DNA of 64,000 bases. Source: Trichormus sp. NMC-1. Lineage in GTDB: Bacteria > Cyanobacteriota > Cyanobacteriia > Cyanobacteriales > Nostocaceae. Positions 45,628 to 53,982 of this stretch are shown piece by piece (positions within the stretch are counted from its first letter, which is position 1; each line of letters starts with the position of its first letter). A program made the position numbers and the translations under genes. The stretch is taken from contig NZ_LZQD01000002.1 of the NCBI RefSeq assembly GCF_001858025.1, forward strand, positions 400,120-464,119, written 5' to 3'. Under the pieces are notes generated by a model, which did no database searches, was not told where the DNA came from, and saw only the letters and a list, made by a program, of their open reading frames with translations.

Positions 45628-48591
45628 TCACAAATCAAAAGAAACAGTTCCCAACACTGTTAATGGTGCAGCCGGAACAATAAAGAAACCTTGAGACTCG
45701 TAATACTTAGTATCTAGCAGGTTTTTAAAATTGATAGCAGCACGCCAATTATCCCGCTTATAGAAAATACTAGCATCCGTTCTGAGATAGGAAGGAATTT
45801 TCAAATTATTTGGTAAACTCGCTTCCCTTTCTCCAGCGTAAACAAGTCCAAGTCCTAAACCGAAACCCTGCAAGTTACCTTTTTGCAATTCATAAGTAGT
45901 CCATAAACTTGCACTGTTATAAGGTACACCAACCAGCCTATTATTAAGTAATGATGAATCATTATCTTGGCTGATATTCGCATCTGTGTAAGCATAAGTA
46001 CCAATGATTTTCCAACCGGGGAGAATTTCACCAACTATATCTAATTCCACACCTCGACTTTTTTGTTCACCTGTTTGAATTTGGAAATTTTCATCAGTAG
46101 GATCTGTCGTTAAAACGTTTTTCTTGGTGATATCAAAATAAGCTAAAGTCGCTGATAGACGTTTATTCAAAAACTCCTGTTTAATTCCTACTTCAAATTG
46201 CTCTGCGGTTTCTGGTTTAAAAGCTTGATCATTCTGACTTCTGCCAAATATTTGCGGATTAAAAGAATTTGTCCAACTAGCATAAATAGATGTAGAATCT
46301 GTAGGTTGATAAACTAAACCTACTCTTGGTGAGAACTTAGAATCTGAAGTTTCATTATAGAGTGTACCAGTTTCTACATCTCGATAAAAAGAATCAACAT
46401 TATCAAAACGACCACCTGCAAGTAATTTAATTTGTGGTGTTAATTCTACTAAATTTTGCAAATATAGAGCAATATTATTACCTCCATACTCACTATTATC
46501 TCTGTTCAGATTCGTAGGTGCTAGTGCGCCATAAACTGGGTTGAAAATATCTAAATCACCAATATTGGCACTAGAAAAGTCGTTAGCTGATTTATACTTA
46601 GATAATTCTAATCCCACAAGAACATTATGGCTAACTGAACCAGTTTTTAATTTACCACTAATTTCATTTTGAAATGTCAAATTATTCTGTTCTTCATCAA
46701 CATTGCGATATCTCCGCGCTACTGAACTTCCATCATCTCGAATAAACCTTGGTTGTACTCCTCTAGTATTGCCACTAACATTAATAACATTAAATCCTTG
46801 ACGGAATTTCCAATTATTGTTGTCCCCAAATTCACTTTCTAATGTGTAGGTAAAATTATTAGATTTTAATTCACCACGATTAAGATTAGGTTCACCTAAA
46901 AAGCGGTTGATGGGCAGATCAAAAACTACTTTATTATCGGAAGGAAAACCCCGATCAAAAGTGTAATCATATTTTTGGTATTCATAACCAAAGGTAAGAT
47001 TTGTCCTTTCTCCCGCTTTGACGGTAATCATTGGGGCAATAAAGGTACTTTGATTATCTACGAAATCACGGAAACTTTTAGCATTTTCATAAGCTGCATT
47101 GAGGCGGTAAAGTGCGGCGCGATTTTCTAATAAAGGCCCAGAAAGATCAATCGCTCCTCGGTAAAAGTTGTTACTACCAATAGTGCCGTTAAGTTGATAA
47201 AAAGGATCTGCAAGGGGCTTTTTAGTAATAGTATTAACTACACCACCGGGACTGGTGGCACTACCATATAAAACTGATGCTGGACCTTTAAGAAATTCTA
47301 CCCGCTCAATATTAGCGACATCACGAGGACTTAAAAAACCAGAATCTTTTACGCCATCACGCAAGGTTTCAAAACCTGTAGAAAAACCGCGAATAAAATA
47401 GCCTTGAGATGCAAGTCCGCCATAGGTTGCTTGAGGACGTACACCACTAACGTTATCTGCTAATTCGTTGAGTCTAACTACTTGTCGGTCTTGAATTACT
47501 TCTTTGGATATAACTTGTACAGATGCAGGAATATCACGCAATGGTGCATCAATTTTAGCGGCGGTTGTAGCTTCGGGGATGAAGTAACCACTATTTTTAT
47601 CACCTGTAACTATTAGTTCTATTGGTTTTTCTGAAGCAGTTGGTTCTTCTGGTTGAGTTTGATTTTCTGACTGGGTGTTTGGTGTGTGTTGGGTTTCTGG
47701 TTGCGTGGTTGGTGTTTCTGCTTGGGGAGTAGATGCAGTTGCAGCAACACCAAAAATTAAACCTTCCTCACTATCAAATAAGTCTACAGTGGGTGTATTT
47801 TCTGTTCCCGTAACAGTAACTCTGATGGTATTGCTATTAAAGTTAGAAACTGTGATGTCGCTAACTCCAGCAATGGGTTGTTTTTGGCTAACTGTATCAC
47901 CATTGGGTAGGCTAAGTTGGGCGGTGGGAATGTCAACAATGAATGTATTACCGTCTTTTTTTGGTGATACTTGTAATTTGTCAGCTTCTGGAGTCGCTAA
48001 AATTATTTCTAAACCATTATTAGTGTTATTAAATTTAACTTCACTAATTTTGATTAATGTTTGACTTTGTTGTGGTGGAGTTATCGCAGATGCGACAGGT
48101 GCAAGTTCAAAAATTAAGCCTTCATCACCATCAAATAATTCGGCTTTTGGTACACCTTTTTCACCTGTAACTGTTAGTTGGACGGTGTTAGGGTTAGTTT
48201 GAGTGAGGCTAACATTGGTGATACCTGCAACTGGATTTTTTTGGTTAAAACTGTTTTGTTTACCCAGTGATAGGACTGTGTTAGGTATTTCTACTATAAA
48301 ATTACTGCCTTGACTTTTATTGACTGGCTTGAGTGCTTCTATGTTAGGAGTTTCTAAAATTACTTCAATACCTTTGTCAGTGGTATTAACTTTAATTCCT
48401 GTAATTTTTGGAACTGATGTATTGCCTTTTTGTGCTAATAAGGACGCTGCACTGGTTGAGTATTGTTCTTTATCCTCAATGCCAGGTAATTCTTGTATTT
48501 GTTGTTCTGCGTAAGCTGGTTGTACTAAGCTGCTGATAACAGCTAATGCTAATCCTACTGAACGTATCTCATTAATTAACTCAGATTTCAT
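45628..48591 (-). CDS. TonB-dependent siderophore receptor with two AMIN domains
   Basis: 987 residues. Signal peptide (GLALAVISSLVQPAYA), then two AMIN domains (~60-150 and ~165-275: ITGIKVNTTDKGIEVILETP and ISEVKFNNTNNGLEIILATP). A Pro/Glu-rich linker (TTQPETQHTPNTQSENQTQP) follows. The plug (~345-455) has VQVISKEVIQDRQVVRLNEL and GPASVLYGSATSPGGVVNTI. A 22-strand barrel ends with the outer-membrane sorting residue Phe-Asp-Leu. AMIN domains bind peptidoglycan or envelope in other proteins. It imports ferric siderophore and is divergent from the NRPS genes across a likely shared iron-regulated region. Confidence 0.94.
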   Translation of the reverse strand: MKSELINEIRSVGLALAVISSLVQPAYAEQQIQELPGIEDKEQYSTSAASLLAQKGNTSVPKITGIKVNTTDKGIEVILETPNIEALKPVNKSQGSNFIVEIPNTVLSLGKQNSFNQKNPVAGITNVSLTQTNPNTVQLTVTGEKGVPKAELFDGDEGLIFELAPVASAITPPQQSQTLIKISEVKFNNTNNGLEIILATPEADKLQVSPKKDGNTFIVDIPTAQLSLPNGDTVSQKQPIAGVSDITVSNFNSNTIRVTVTGTENTPTVDLFDSEEGLIFGVAATASTPQAETPTTQPETQHTPNTQSENQTQPEEPTASEKPIELIVTGDKNSGYFIPEATTAAKIDAPLRDIPASVQVISKEVIQDRQVVRLNELADNVSGVRPQATYGGLASQGYFIRGFSTGFETLRDGVKDSGFLSPRDVANIERVEFLKGPASVLYGSATSPGGVVNTITKKPLADPFYQLNGTIGSNNFYRGAIDLSGPLLENRAALYRLNAAYENAKSFRDFVDNQSTFIAPMITVKAGERTNLTFGYEYQKYDYTFDRGFPSDNKVVFDLPINRFLGEPNLNRGELKSNNFTYTLESEFGDNNNWKFRQGFNVINVSGNTRGVQPRFIRDDGSSVARRYRNVDEEQNNLTFQNEISGKLKTGSVSHNVLVGLELSKYKSANDFSSANIGDLDIFNPVYGALAPTNLNRDNSEYGGNNIALYLQNLVELTPQIKLLAGGRFDNVDSFYRDVETGTLYNETSDSKFSPRVGLVYQPTDSTSIYASWTNSFNPQIFGRSQNDQAFKPETAEQFEVGIKQEFLNKRLSATLAYFDITKKNVLTTDPTDENFQIQTGEQKSRGVELDIVGEILPGWKIIGTYAYTDANISQDNDSSLLNNRLVGVPYNSASLWTTYELQKGNLQGFGLGLGLVYAGEREASLPNNLKIPSYLRTDASIFYKRDNWRAAINFKNLLDTKYYESQGFFIVPAAPLTVLGTVSFDL

Positions 48592-49279
48592 TCCCGTTAC
48601 TCCTGACCCTACACCTGTAAACAGAGTTTTCCCTAAGTTTTATACTGGTGTGCTTCCACATCCAGCAAAACTTTCACGCTCAAATCTATGACGCAATAAT
48701 TTCTTGATAGTGTTTTATCTTTTATTTAGAAGATTTCTCACTAAATAGCTGCAAGTTATTTGCAGTTATGGCTATCACTATTAAGAACTATTATCATAAA
48801 GATTTTGATAAAGCAAGTATTTTTTTAAACCGATTCTAGCTGTCCTGACGGACGGGGAGGCAATAGGACAGATGAGACTTTTGGGGTAAAACCCTTATTT
48901 GAAAAGGCTTTTACATAATTATAGAGACGAAAAGACTGTTAGTTTTAGTCATGGCTCTGTGATATTAGAGTTTGCGTTCTATCTAAATCAGCAATTTAGG
49001 AGGCTGTAAAAAACTTATGCTTAAGGAAGATAATGATAAAATTTATTGATGAATTATTGATTGTAATTTTCAACTAATTGCTATAAGGTAAAATTTACAA
49101 TTGAAAATAAATAGCAATAAAGATTAGCAACCTGCAAGTAACAGACTAAATAGACGCGAATGAGACGCTGCTAATAACTGTAAGCTAACAGGTCAGTATT
49201 AGAGATATCGCTCTTTGTTAAGGTTTTTCAACTGGCTTCAATTCAATTTTCTTGTGTGCGTCAAGGTTATGAAAGGACA
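48592..49279. other. Divergent control region of the siderophore locus
   Basis: 688 bp between the receptor and the FAAL gene. It holds a good Fur-box match (49029-49047) and a weaker AT-rich array with TTATCATAA and TTTTGATAAA (48789-48815). No ORF is supported, and no confident -35/-10 boxes were assigned. Confidence 0.6.
49029..49047. promoter_or_regulatory. Candidate Fur (FurA) box
   Basis: GATAATGATAAAATTTATT agrees with the 19-bp Fur consensus at 15 positions; the first 11 are perfect. It lies about 230 bp before the FAAL gene and 440 bp before the receptor gene. Confidence 0.55.
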
Positions 49280-52200
49280 ATGACTCAATCTATCAATGAT
49301 TTTTCTACCGTTGTAGAATTACTGCGTTACAGGTGTTTAGAACAACTGAATACTGAGGCTTTTACTTTTTTGCCTGATGGAGAAGCACAAGCAAAGTCTT
49401 TGACATACCAGGAGTTAGACTGTCAAAGTAGGACAATTGCTTCTCAGTTGCAAGTATTAAATTTGACTGGGCAACGGGCGTTATTGCTGTATCCACCGGG
49501 CTTAGATTATTTAGCAGCGTTTTTTGGGTGTTTATATGCAGGTGTAGTAGCTGTTCCCGCTTATCCACCGCGCAACCATCGCAACACACCCAGAATCTTG
49601 TCAATTCTCAAAGATGCCCAAGCGGCAATTGTTTTAACCACGACCAAGATTTTACAGCAGATACAATCTTTATTAGTCGCCAAAGCAGACACTAATCTGC
49701 GTTGGTTAACGACAGATGACATACAAGCTGATATCGCTGTTGACTGGCGCGAACCGCCTATAAATTCAGATACTCTGGCATTTCTGCAATATACTTCTGG
49801 TTCTACGGGTACACCTAAAGGGGTGATGTTGACTCATGGTAATTTAATCCATAATGCAACCATGACTCATACTTGCATGGAACATTCTCAACAAAGCAAG
49901 TTTGTAACTTGGCTGCCGATTTATCATGATATGGGATTAATTGGTGGGGTATTGCAACCTTTGTACGGTGGTTTTCCTTGTATTATGATGTCGCCAGCAT
50001 CCTTTTTGCAAAATCCTTATCGTTGGTTAGCAGCAATTTCTCACTATCAGGGAACTACTAGCGGTGCGCCAAATTTTGCCTATGATTTATGTGTGCAGAA
50101 AATCACTCCTGAACAACGGGCTACCTTGGATTTGAGTAGTTGGGATGTCGCTTTCAATGGTGCAGAACCTATCCGTCAGCAAACCTTAGAACTGTTTAGT
50201 CAGACCTTTGCAGATTGTGGTTTTCGTCCCGAAGCTTTTTATCCTTGCTATGGTATGGCGGAAGCAACTTTAATGGTTTCAGGAACTGTGAAATCAGCTT
50301 TACCCGCCAATTTACCGGTTGAGAAAACAGCATTAGAACAACACAAAATTATTACTAAAAATTCACGTAAAAATGCTGTTAATTTAGTAGGTTATAACCT
50401 ATCAATACCAGGACAGAAAATAGTCATTGTTGAGCCTGAAAATTGCACTCTTTGTCATGAAAATGAAGTAGGGGAAATTTGGGTATCTAGTCCCAGTGTT
50501 GGACAAGGTTATTGGCAACGTCCAGAGGAAACTAAGGAAACTTTTCAAGCTCAACTTAAAGATAGCAATGAAGGTGATTTTTTAAGAACTGGTGATTTAG
50601 GTTTTCTCCATAATGGGCAACTATTCATTACTGGTAGAAGCAAAGATATAATCATTATTCGCGGGCGTAATCTCTACCCCCAAGATATTGAATTAACAAC
50701 AGAAAATAGCCATTTGGCATTACGTCGCAGTGGTGGGGCAGCTTTTGCTATAGATGTGGAAAATGAAGAGAAATTAGTTATAGTTCAAGAATTAGAATTT
50801 CGGGCTAAACCAGATTTTGCCGAAGTTATTGCGGCAATTCGTCAAGCTGTTTCCCAACAATTTGAAATTCAAGTTTATGCAGTCGTTTTAATTAAAGGTG
50901 GGACTATTCCTAAAACTTCCAGTGGTAAAATTCAACGTCGTGCTACCAAAGCAGAATTTTTAGCTAGTAATCTCCAAGTTGTTCATAGTAGTATTTTAAA
51001 TATTGAACATTTGGGAGAAGTTAAAGCCGAAAATATTGAATCTTATTTACAACAAATAGTAGCTCAGGTATTATCAATCTCCTTAAATGAAATTAACTTA
51101 CAACAACCTTTAAGCAACTTGGGTATTGATTCCTTACAAGCATTTGATCTAAAAAATCGGATTCAGAAAGATTTAGGAGTAACACTTTCGGCGGTGGATT
51201 TATTTGAAACTAGTATTGTACAAATTGGTAAACAAATCTTGTCAACAAATCAAACTAATATTCAAACCATCCAACCTGTTTCTAGAAATAGTGAATTACC
51301 TTTGTGTTTAGCCCAAGAGCGTTTATGGTTTCTTGATCAATTAGAACCAGGTAATCCATTTTATAATGTAGCGATCGCTATTAGATTAAATGGTAAACTG
51401 GATGGAGTAATTTTAGAAACCAGTTTGAATGAAATTATTAAACGTCATGAAAGTTTAAGGACAACATTTGTTGCTGTAGGTGGGAAACCAGTTCAGTTTA
51501 TTCATGAGAGTTTAGAAGTAAAATTTTCATGTCTTGATTTGACAACTCAGGAAAATTGTGATGGTGATATTCAAAGTTTGATTTTACAAGAAACTCAAAA
51601 GCCTTTTCATCTAGCTGAACTTCCTTTATTAAGGGGAAAGTTACTAACTCTAAAACCTGATGAAAATTTGCTGATAATTACCATACATCATATCATTGCT
51701 GATGGTTGGTCAATTGGGGTACTTGTCCAAGAATTAGCAACGGTTTATACAGCATTTACTGTTAATAAACCTGCGCTTTTGCCAGAGTTAAGTATTCAAT
51801 ATGCAGATTATGCTTATTGGCAAAGAAATTATTACCAATCTGATATTAATGACAAGCAGCTAAATTATTGGAAACAACAACTTAGTAATAGTGCAGCATT
51901 ACTCAATCTTTCCACGGATAAACCTAGACCAGCAATACAAACTTTTATAGGTAAAAAGGAATTTTTTACCATTCCAGCAGAAATAAAAGCAGAGGTCAAA
52001 AAATTAAATCAACAGGAGGGCGTAACTTTATTTATGACTCTTTTGGCAGTGTTTAAAACCTTGCTATACTGCTATACTGAACAAGAAGATATTTTAGTTG
52101 GTTCGCCTGTTGTGGGCAGAAATTGGCGAGAAACTGAAAACTTAATTGGCTTTTTTATTAATACTTTAGTTTTTCGCAGTGATTTTAGTAGCAACCCCAG

Positions 52201-52702
52201 TTTTCGAGAATTACTTAAACAAATACGTGCTGTTGCTTTAGATGCTTATACTCATCAGGATTTGCCTTTTGAGAAGTTGGTAGAGGAGTTAAAACCAGAA
52301 CGAAACTTGAGTTATAATCCCTTGTTTCAAGTGATGTTTATTTTGCAAAATGCACCGATACCAACGGTTGACAATTCAGAATTAACTTGGCAACCAGAAG
52401 AGGTAGATATTGGCACTTCTAAGTTTGATTTAAAGCTAAGTCTTTGGGAAAGTGATAAGGGAATAAATGGATCTTTTGAGTACAAAACAGATTTGTTTGC
52501 AGCTACAACTATTAAACGCATGGTTAGCCATTATAAGTTGATATTGCAGACTGTGATAGAAAATCCTGATATTCAGGTTCATAAGTTAATTAATATTGTT
52601 CAGCAACAACAGTCTAATCAAAAGCAGGAATTACAAAATATTAGTCAACAAAAGTTGAAGTCAATCAAACGCGCTGCTGTTTCTGGGTTTAATAAAGATT
52701 GA
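49280..52702 (+). CDS. Fatty-acyl-AMP ligase (FAAL)-PCP-C loading protein of the siderophore NRPS
   Basis: 1140 residues from ATG 49280 (an alternative GTG at 49256 adds 8). The FAAL domain (~1-575) has FLQYTSGSTGTPKGVMLTHG, APNFAYDLCVQKITPE, FYPCYGMAEATLMVSG, LRTGDLGFLHNGQLFITGRS and KDIIIIRGRNLYPQDIE, all FAAL-type. A carrier domain (~590-660) carries LGIDSLQAFDL with the phosphopantetheine Ser. A condensation domain (~670-1110) has an intact IHHIIADGWSIG. It activates a fatty acid as acyl-AMP, loads it, and condenses it with the first amino acid held on the next protein. This gives an N-acylated peptide. Confidence 0.93.
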   Translation: MTQSINDFSTVVELLRYRCLEQLNTEAFTFLPDGEAQAKSLTYQELDCQSRTIASQLQVLNLTGQRALLLYPPGLDYLAAFFGCLYAGVVAVPAYPPRNHRNTPRILSILKDAQAAIVLTTTKILQQIQSLLVAKADTNLRWLTTDDIQADIAVDWREPPINSDTLAFLQYTSGSTGTPKGVMLTHGNLIHNATMTHTCMEHSQQSKFVTWLPIYHDMGLIGGVLQPLYGGFPCIMMSPASFLQNPYRWLAAISHYQGTTSGAPNFAYDLCVQKITPEQRATLDLSSWDVAFNGAEPIRQQTLELFSQTFADCGFRPEAFYPCYGMAEATLMVSGTVKSALPANLPVEKTALEQHKIITKNSRKNAVNLVGYNLSIPGQKIVIVEPENCTLCHENEVGEIWVSSPSVGQGYWQRPEETKETFQAQLKDSNEGDFLRTGDLGFLHNGQLFITGRSKDIIIIRGRNLYPQDIELTTENSHLALRRSGGAAFAIDVENEEKLVIVQELEFRAKPDFAEVIAAIRQAVSQQFEIQVYAVVLIKGGTIPKTSSGKIQRRATKAEFLASNLQVVHSSILNIEHLGEVKAENIESYLQQIVAQVLSISLNEINLQQPLSNLGIDSLQAFDLKNRIQKDLGVTLSAVDLFETSIVQIGKQILSTNQTNIQTIQPVSRNSELPLCLAQERLWFLDQLEPGNPFYNVAIAIRLNGKLDGVILETSLNEIIKRHESLRTTFVAVGGKPVQFIHESLEVKFSCLDLTTQENCDGDIQSLILQETQKPFHLAELPLLRGKLLTLKPDENLLIITIHHIIADGWSIGVLVQELATVYTAFTVNKPALLPELSIQYADYAYWQRNYYQSDINDKQLNYWKQQLSNSAALLNLSTDKPRPAIQTFIGKKEFFTIPAEIKAEVKKLNQQEGVTLFMTLLAVFKTLLYCYTEQEDILVGSPVVGRNWRETENLIGFFINTLVFRSDFSSNPSFRELLKQIRAVALDAYTHQDLPFEKLVEELKPERNLSYNPLFQVMFILQNAPIPTVDNSELTWQPEEVDIGTSKFDLKLSLWESDKGINGSFEYKTDLFAATTIKRMVSHYKLILQTVIENPDIQVHKLINIVQQQQSNQKQELQNISQQKLKSIKRAAVSGFNKD

Positions 52703-52742
52703 AATGCGTTGGTTGTGATGAAATTTTCACGACTGAAGCAAT

Positions 52743-52770
52743 GTAGAGATAATTCATGAATTATCCCTAC
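52743..52770. repeat. Palindromic repeat between NRPS genes
   Basis: GTAGAGATAATTCATGAATTATCCCTAC (in two halves of 14) is self-complementary except for one pair, 36 bp before the TauD gene. It resembles the GTAGAGACGTT palindromes at 15811 and 53903. Confidence 0.75.
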
Positions 52771-52805
52771 TACTAAGAAATAAAAAGTTTTTAGGAGTGT
52801 GAATA

Positions 52806-53846
52806 ATGCCTGATATTAAATATGCTAATTTTGCAGTAAAGCCTAGTCTCAAAAGTTTTGGTGAAATCAGAAGACAAGCTGTTACTCAGTTGGTACAAGT
52901 AGCACCTTTAAAAGTTGATGAAACTTTGCCATTATTAATTCAAGCTAATATTGCAGGTGTTAATCTTGTCAGTTGGGTAGCGAGTAATTTAGAATTGGTG
53001 AAGAGTTATTTGTATCAGCATGGTGGGATTTTATTTCGTAATTTTCAAGTTGCTGATGTTGAGGAGTTTGAAGGATTAATTAGAACTGTATCTGGAAATT
53101 TAATAGAATACCGCGATCGCTCTTCCCCTCGTAGTGCAGTTCATGGTAAAATCTACACATCTACAGATCATCCTGCTGATCAAAGTATTTTTCTCCATAG
53201 TGAGAATTCCTATGCAGCAACCTATCCTCTCAAAATCTTCTTTTACTGTGTGACACCAGCGCAGGAGGGAGGAGAAACACCAATAGCAGATACAAGGAAT
53301 TTATATCAAAGCATACCAGCAGAAATTAGAGAGACTTTTGCCCAAAAGCAAATAATGTATGTGCGGAATTTTGGTGAGGGTTTTGGCTTACCTTGGGAAA
53401 CTGTATTTCAAACTCATAACCGTGAAGAAGTCGAGGCTTTTTGTGATGATCAAGGGATAGAATTTGAGTGGAAAATAGGGAATAAATTAAGAACTCGGCA
53501 AATACGTCCAGCCATTTCTAAACATCCTTCCACTGGTGATTTTGTTTGGTTTAATCATGCTGTATTTTTCCATATTTCAACTTTAGAAAAGGGGATTAGA
53601 ACAGCGTTATTATCTGAGTTTTCAGAAGCAGAATTACCCCATAATACCTACTATGGTGATGGTTCACCAATTCCAGCAGATGTATTAGATAAACTGCGGG
53701 ATATTTATCAGCAAAATACAATAGTTTTCCCTTGGCAACAAAATGATATTTTGATGTTAGATAATATGCTGACTGCACATGGTAGAAACCCTTTTGTTGG
53801 TAAGAGGAAGGTTGTAGTAGGAATGTCTGAACCTTGGAGAAGTTAA
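52806..53846 (+). CDS. Stand-alone TauD/SyrP-like Fe(II)/2-oxoglutarate beta-hydroxylase
   Basis: 346 residues. SVSG-type N-terminal fold with HGGILFRNFQVADVEEFEGL, metal ligands in FLHSENSY (H-x-E near 131-133), the distal His in DNMLTAHGRNPFVGKRK (about 325), and the 2-oxoglutarate-binding Arg after it. SyrP-like members hydroxylate the beta-carbon of amino acids held on NRPS carriers, notably aspartate in siderophores. It lies between a protein ending in a C domain and one starting with a condensation-like domain lacking HHxxxDG. That is where an interface-associated aspartyl hydroxylase would act. Substrate is inferred. Confidence 0.88.
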   Translation: MPDIKYANFAVKPSLKSFGEIRRQAVTQLVQVAPLKVDETLPLLIQANIAGVNLVSWVASNLELVKSYLYQHGGILFRNFQVADVEEFEGLIRTVSGNLIEYRDRSSPRSAVHGKIYTSTDHPADQSIFLHSENSYAATYPLKIFFYCVTPAQEGGETPIADTRNLYQSIPAEIRETFAQKQIMYVRNFGEGFGLPWETVFQTHNREEVEAFCDDQGIEFEWKIGNKLRTRQIRPAISKHPSTGDFVWFNHAVFFHISTLEKGIRTALLSEFSEAELPHNTYYGDGSPIPADVLDKLRDIYQQNTIVFPWQQNDILMLDNMLTAHGRNPFVGKRKVVVGMSEPWRS

Positions 53847-53902
53847 TTTTAATAAAAGTTCTTATCACAATTTGGTAATACCAATTTTATATAATAAATT
53901 AT

Positions 53903-53930
53903 GTAGAGACGTTATATATAACGTCTCTAC
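53903..53930. repeat. Perfect 28-nt palindrome between TauD and NRPS genes
   Basis: Arms GTAGAGACGTTATA / TATAACGTCTCTAC meet without a loop. Shares outer arms with the palindrome inserted in the kinase relic (15811-15836). Could fold as a terminator-like stem inside the operon. Confidence 0.85.
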
Positions 53931-53982
53931 GTCAAGAAATAAACGTCATAACACAGAAATAAATAGCAAATGGGAGTAAGAT

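Noticed and set aside
48789-48815. Second Fur box in the divergent control region
   Set aside because: Repeated ATAAAG and TTATC hexamers occur, but the match to the 19-bp consensus is poor compared with 49029-49047.
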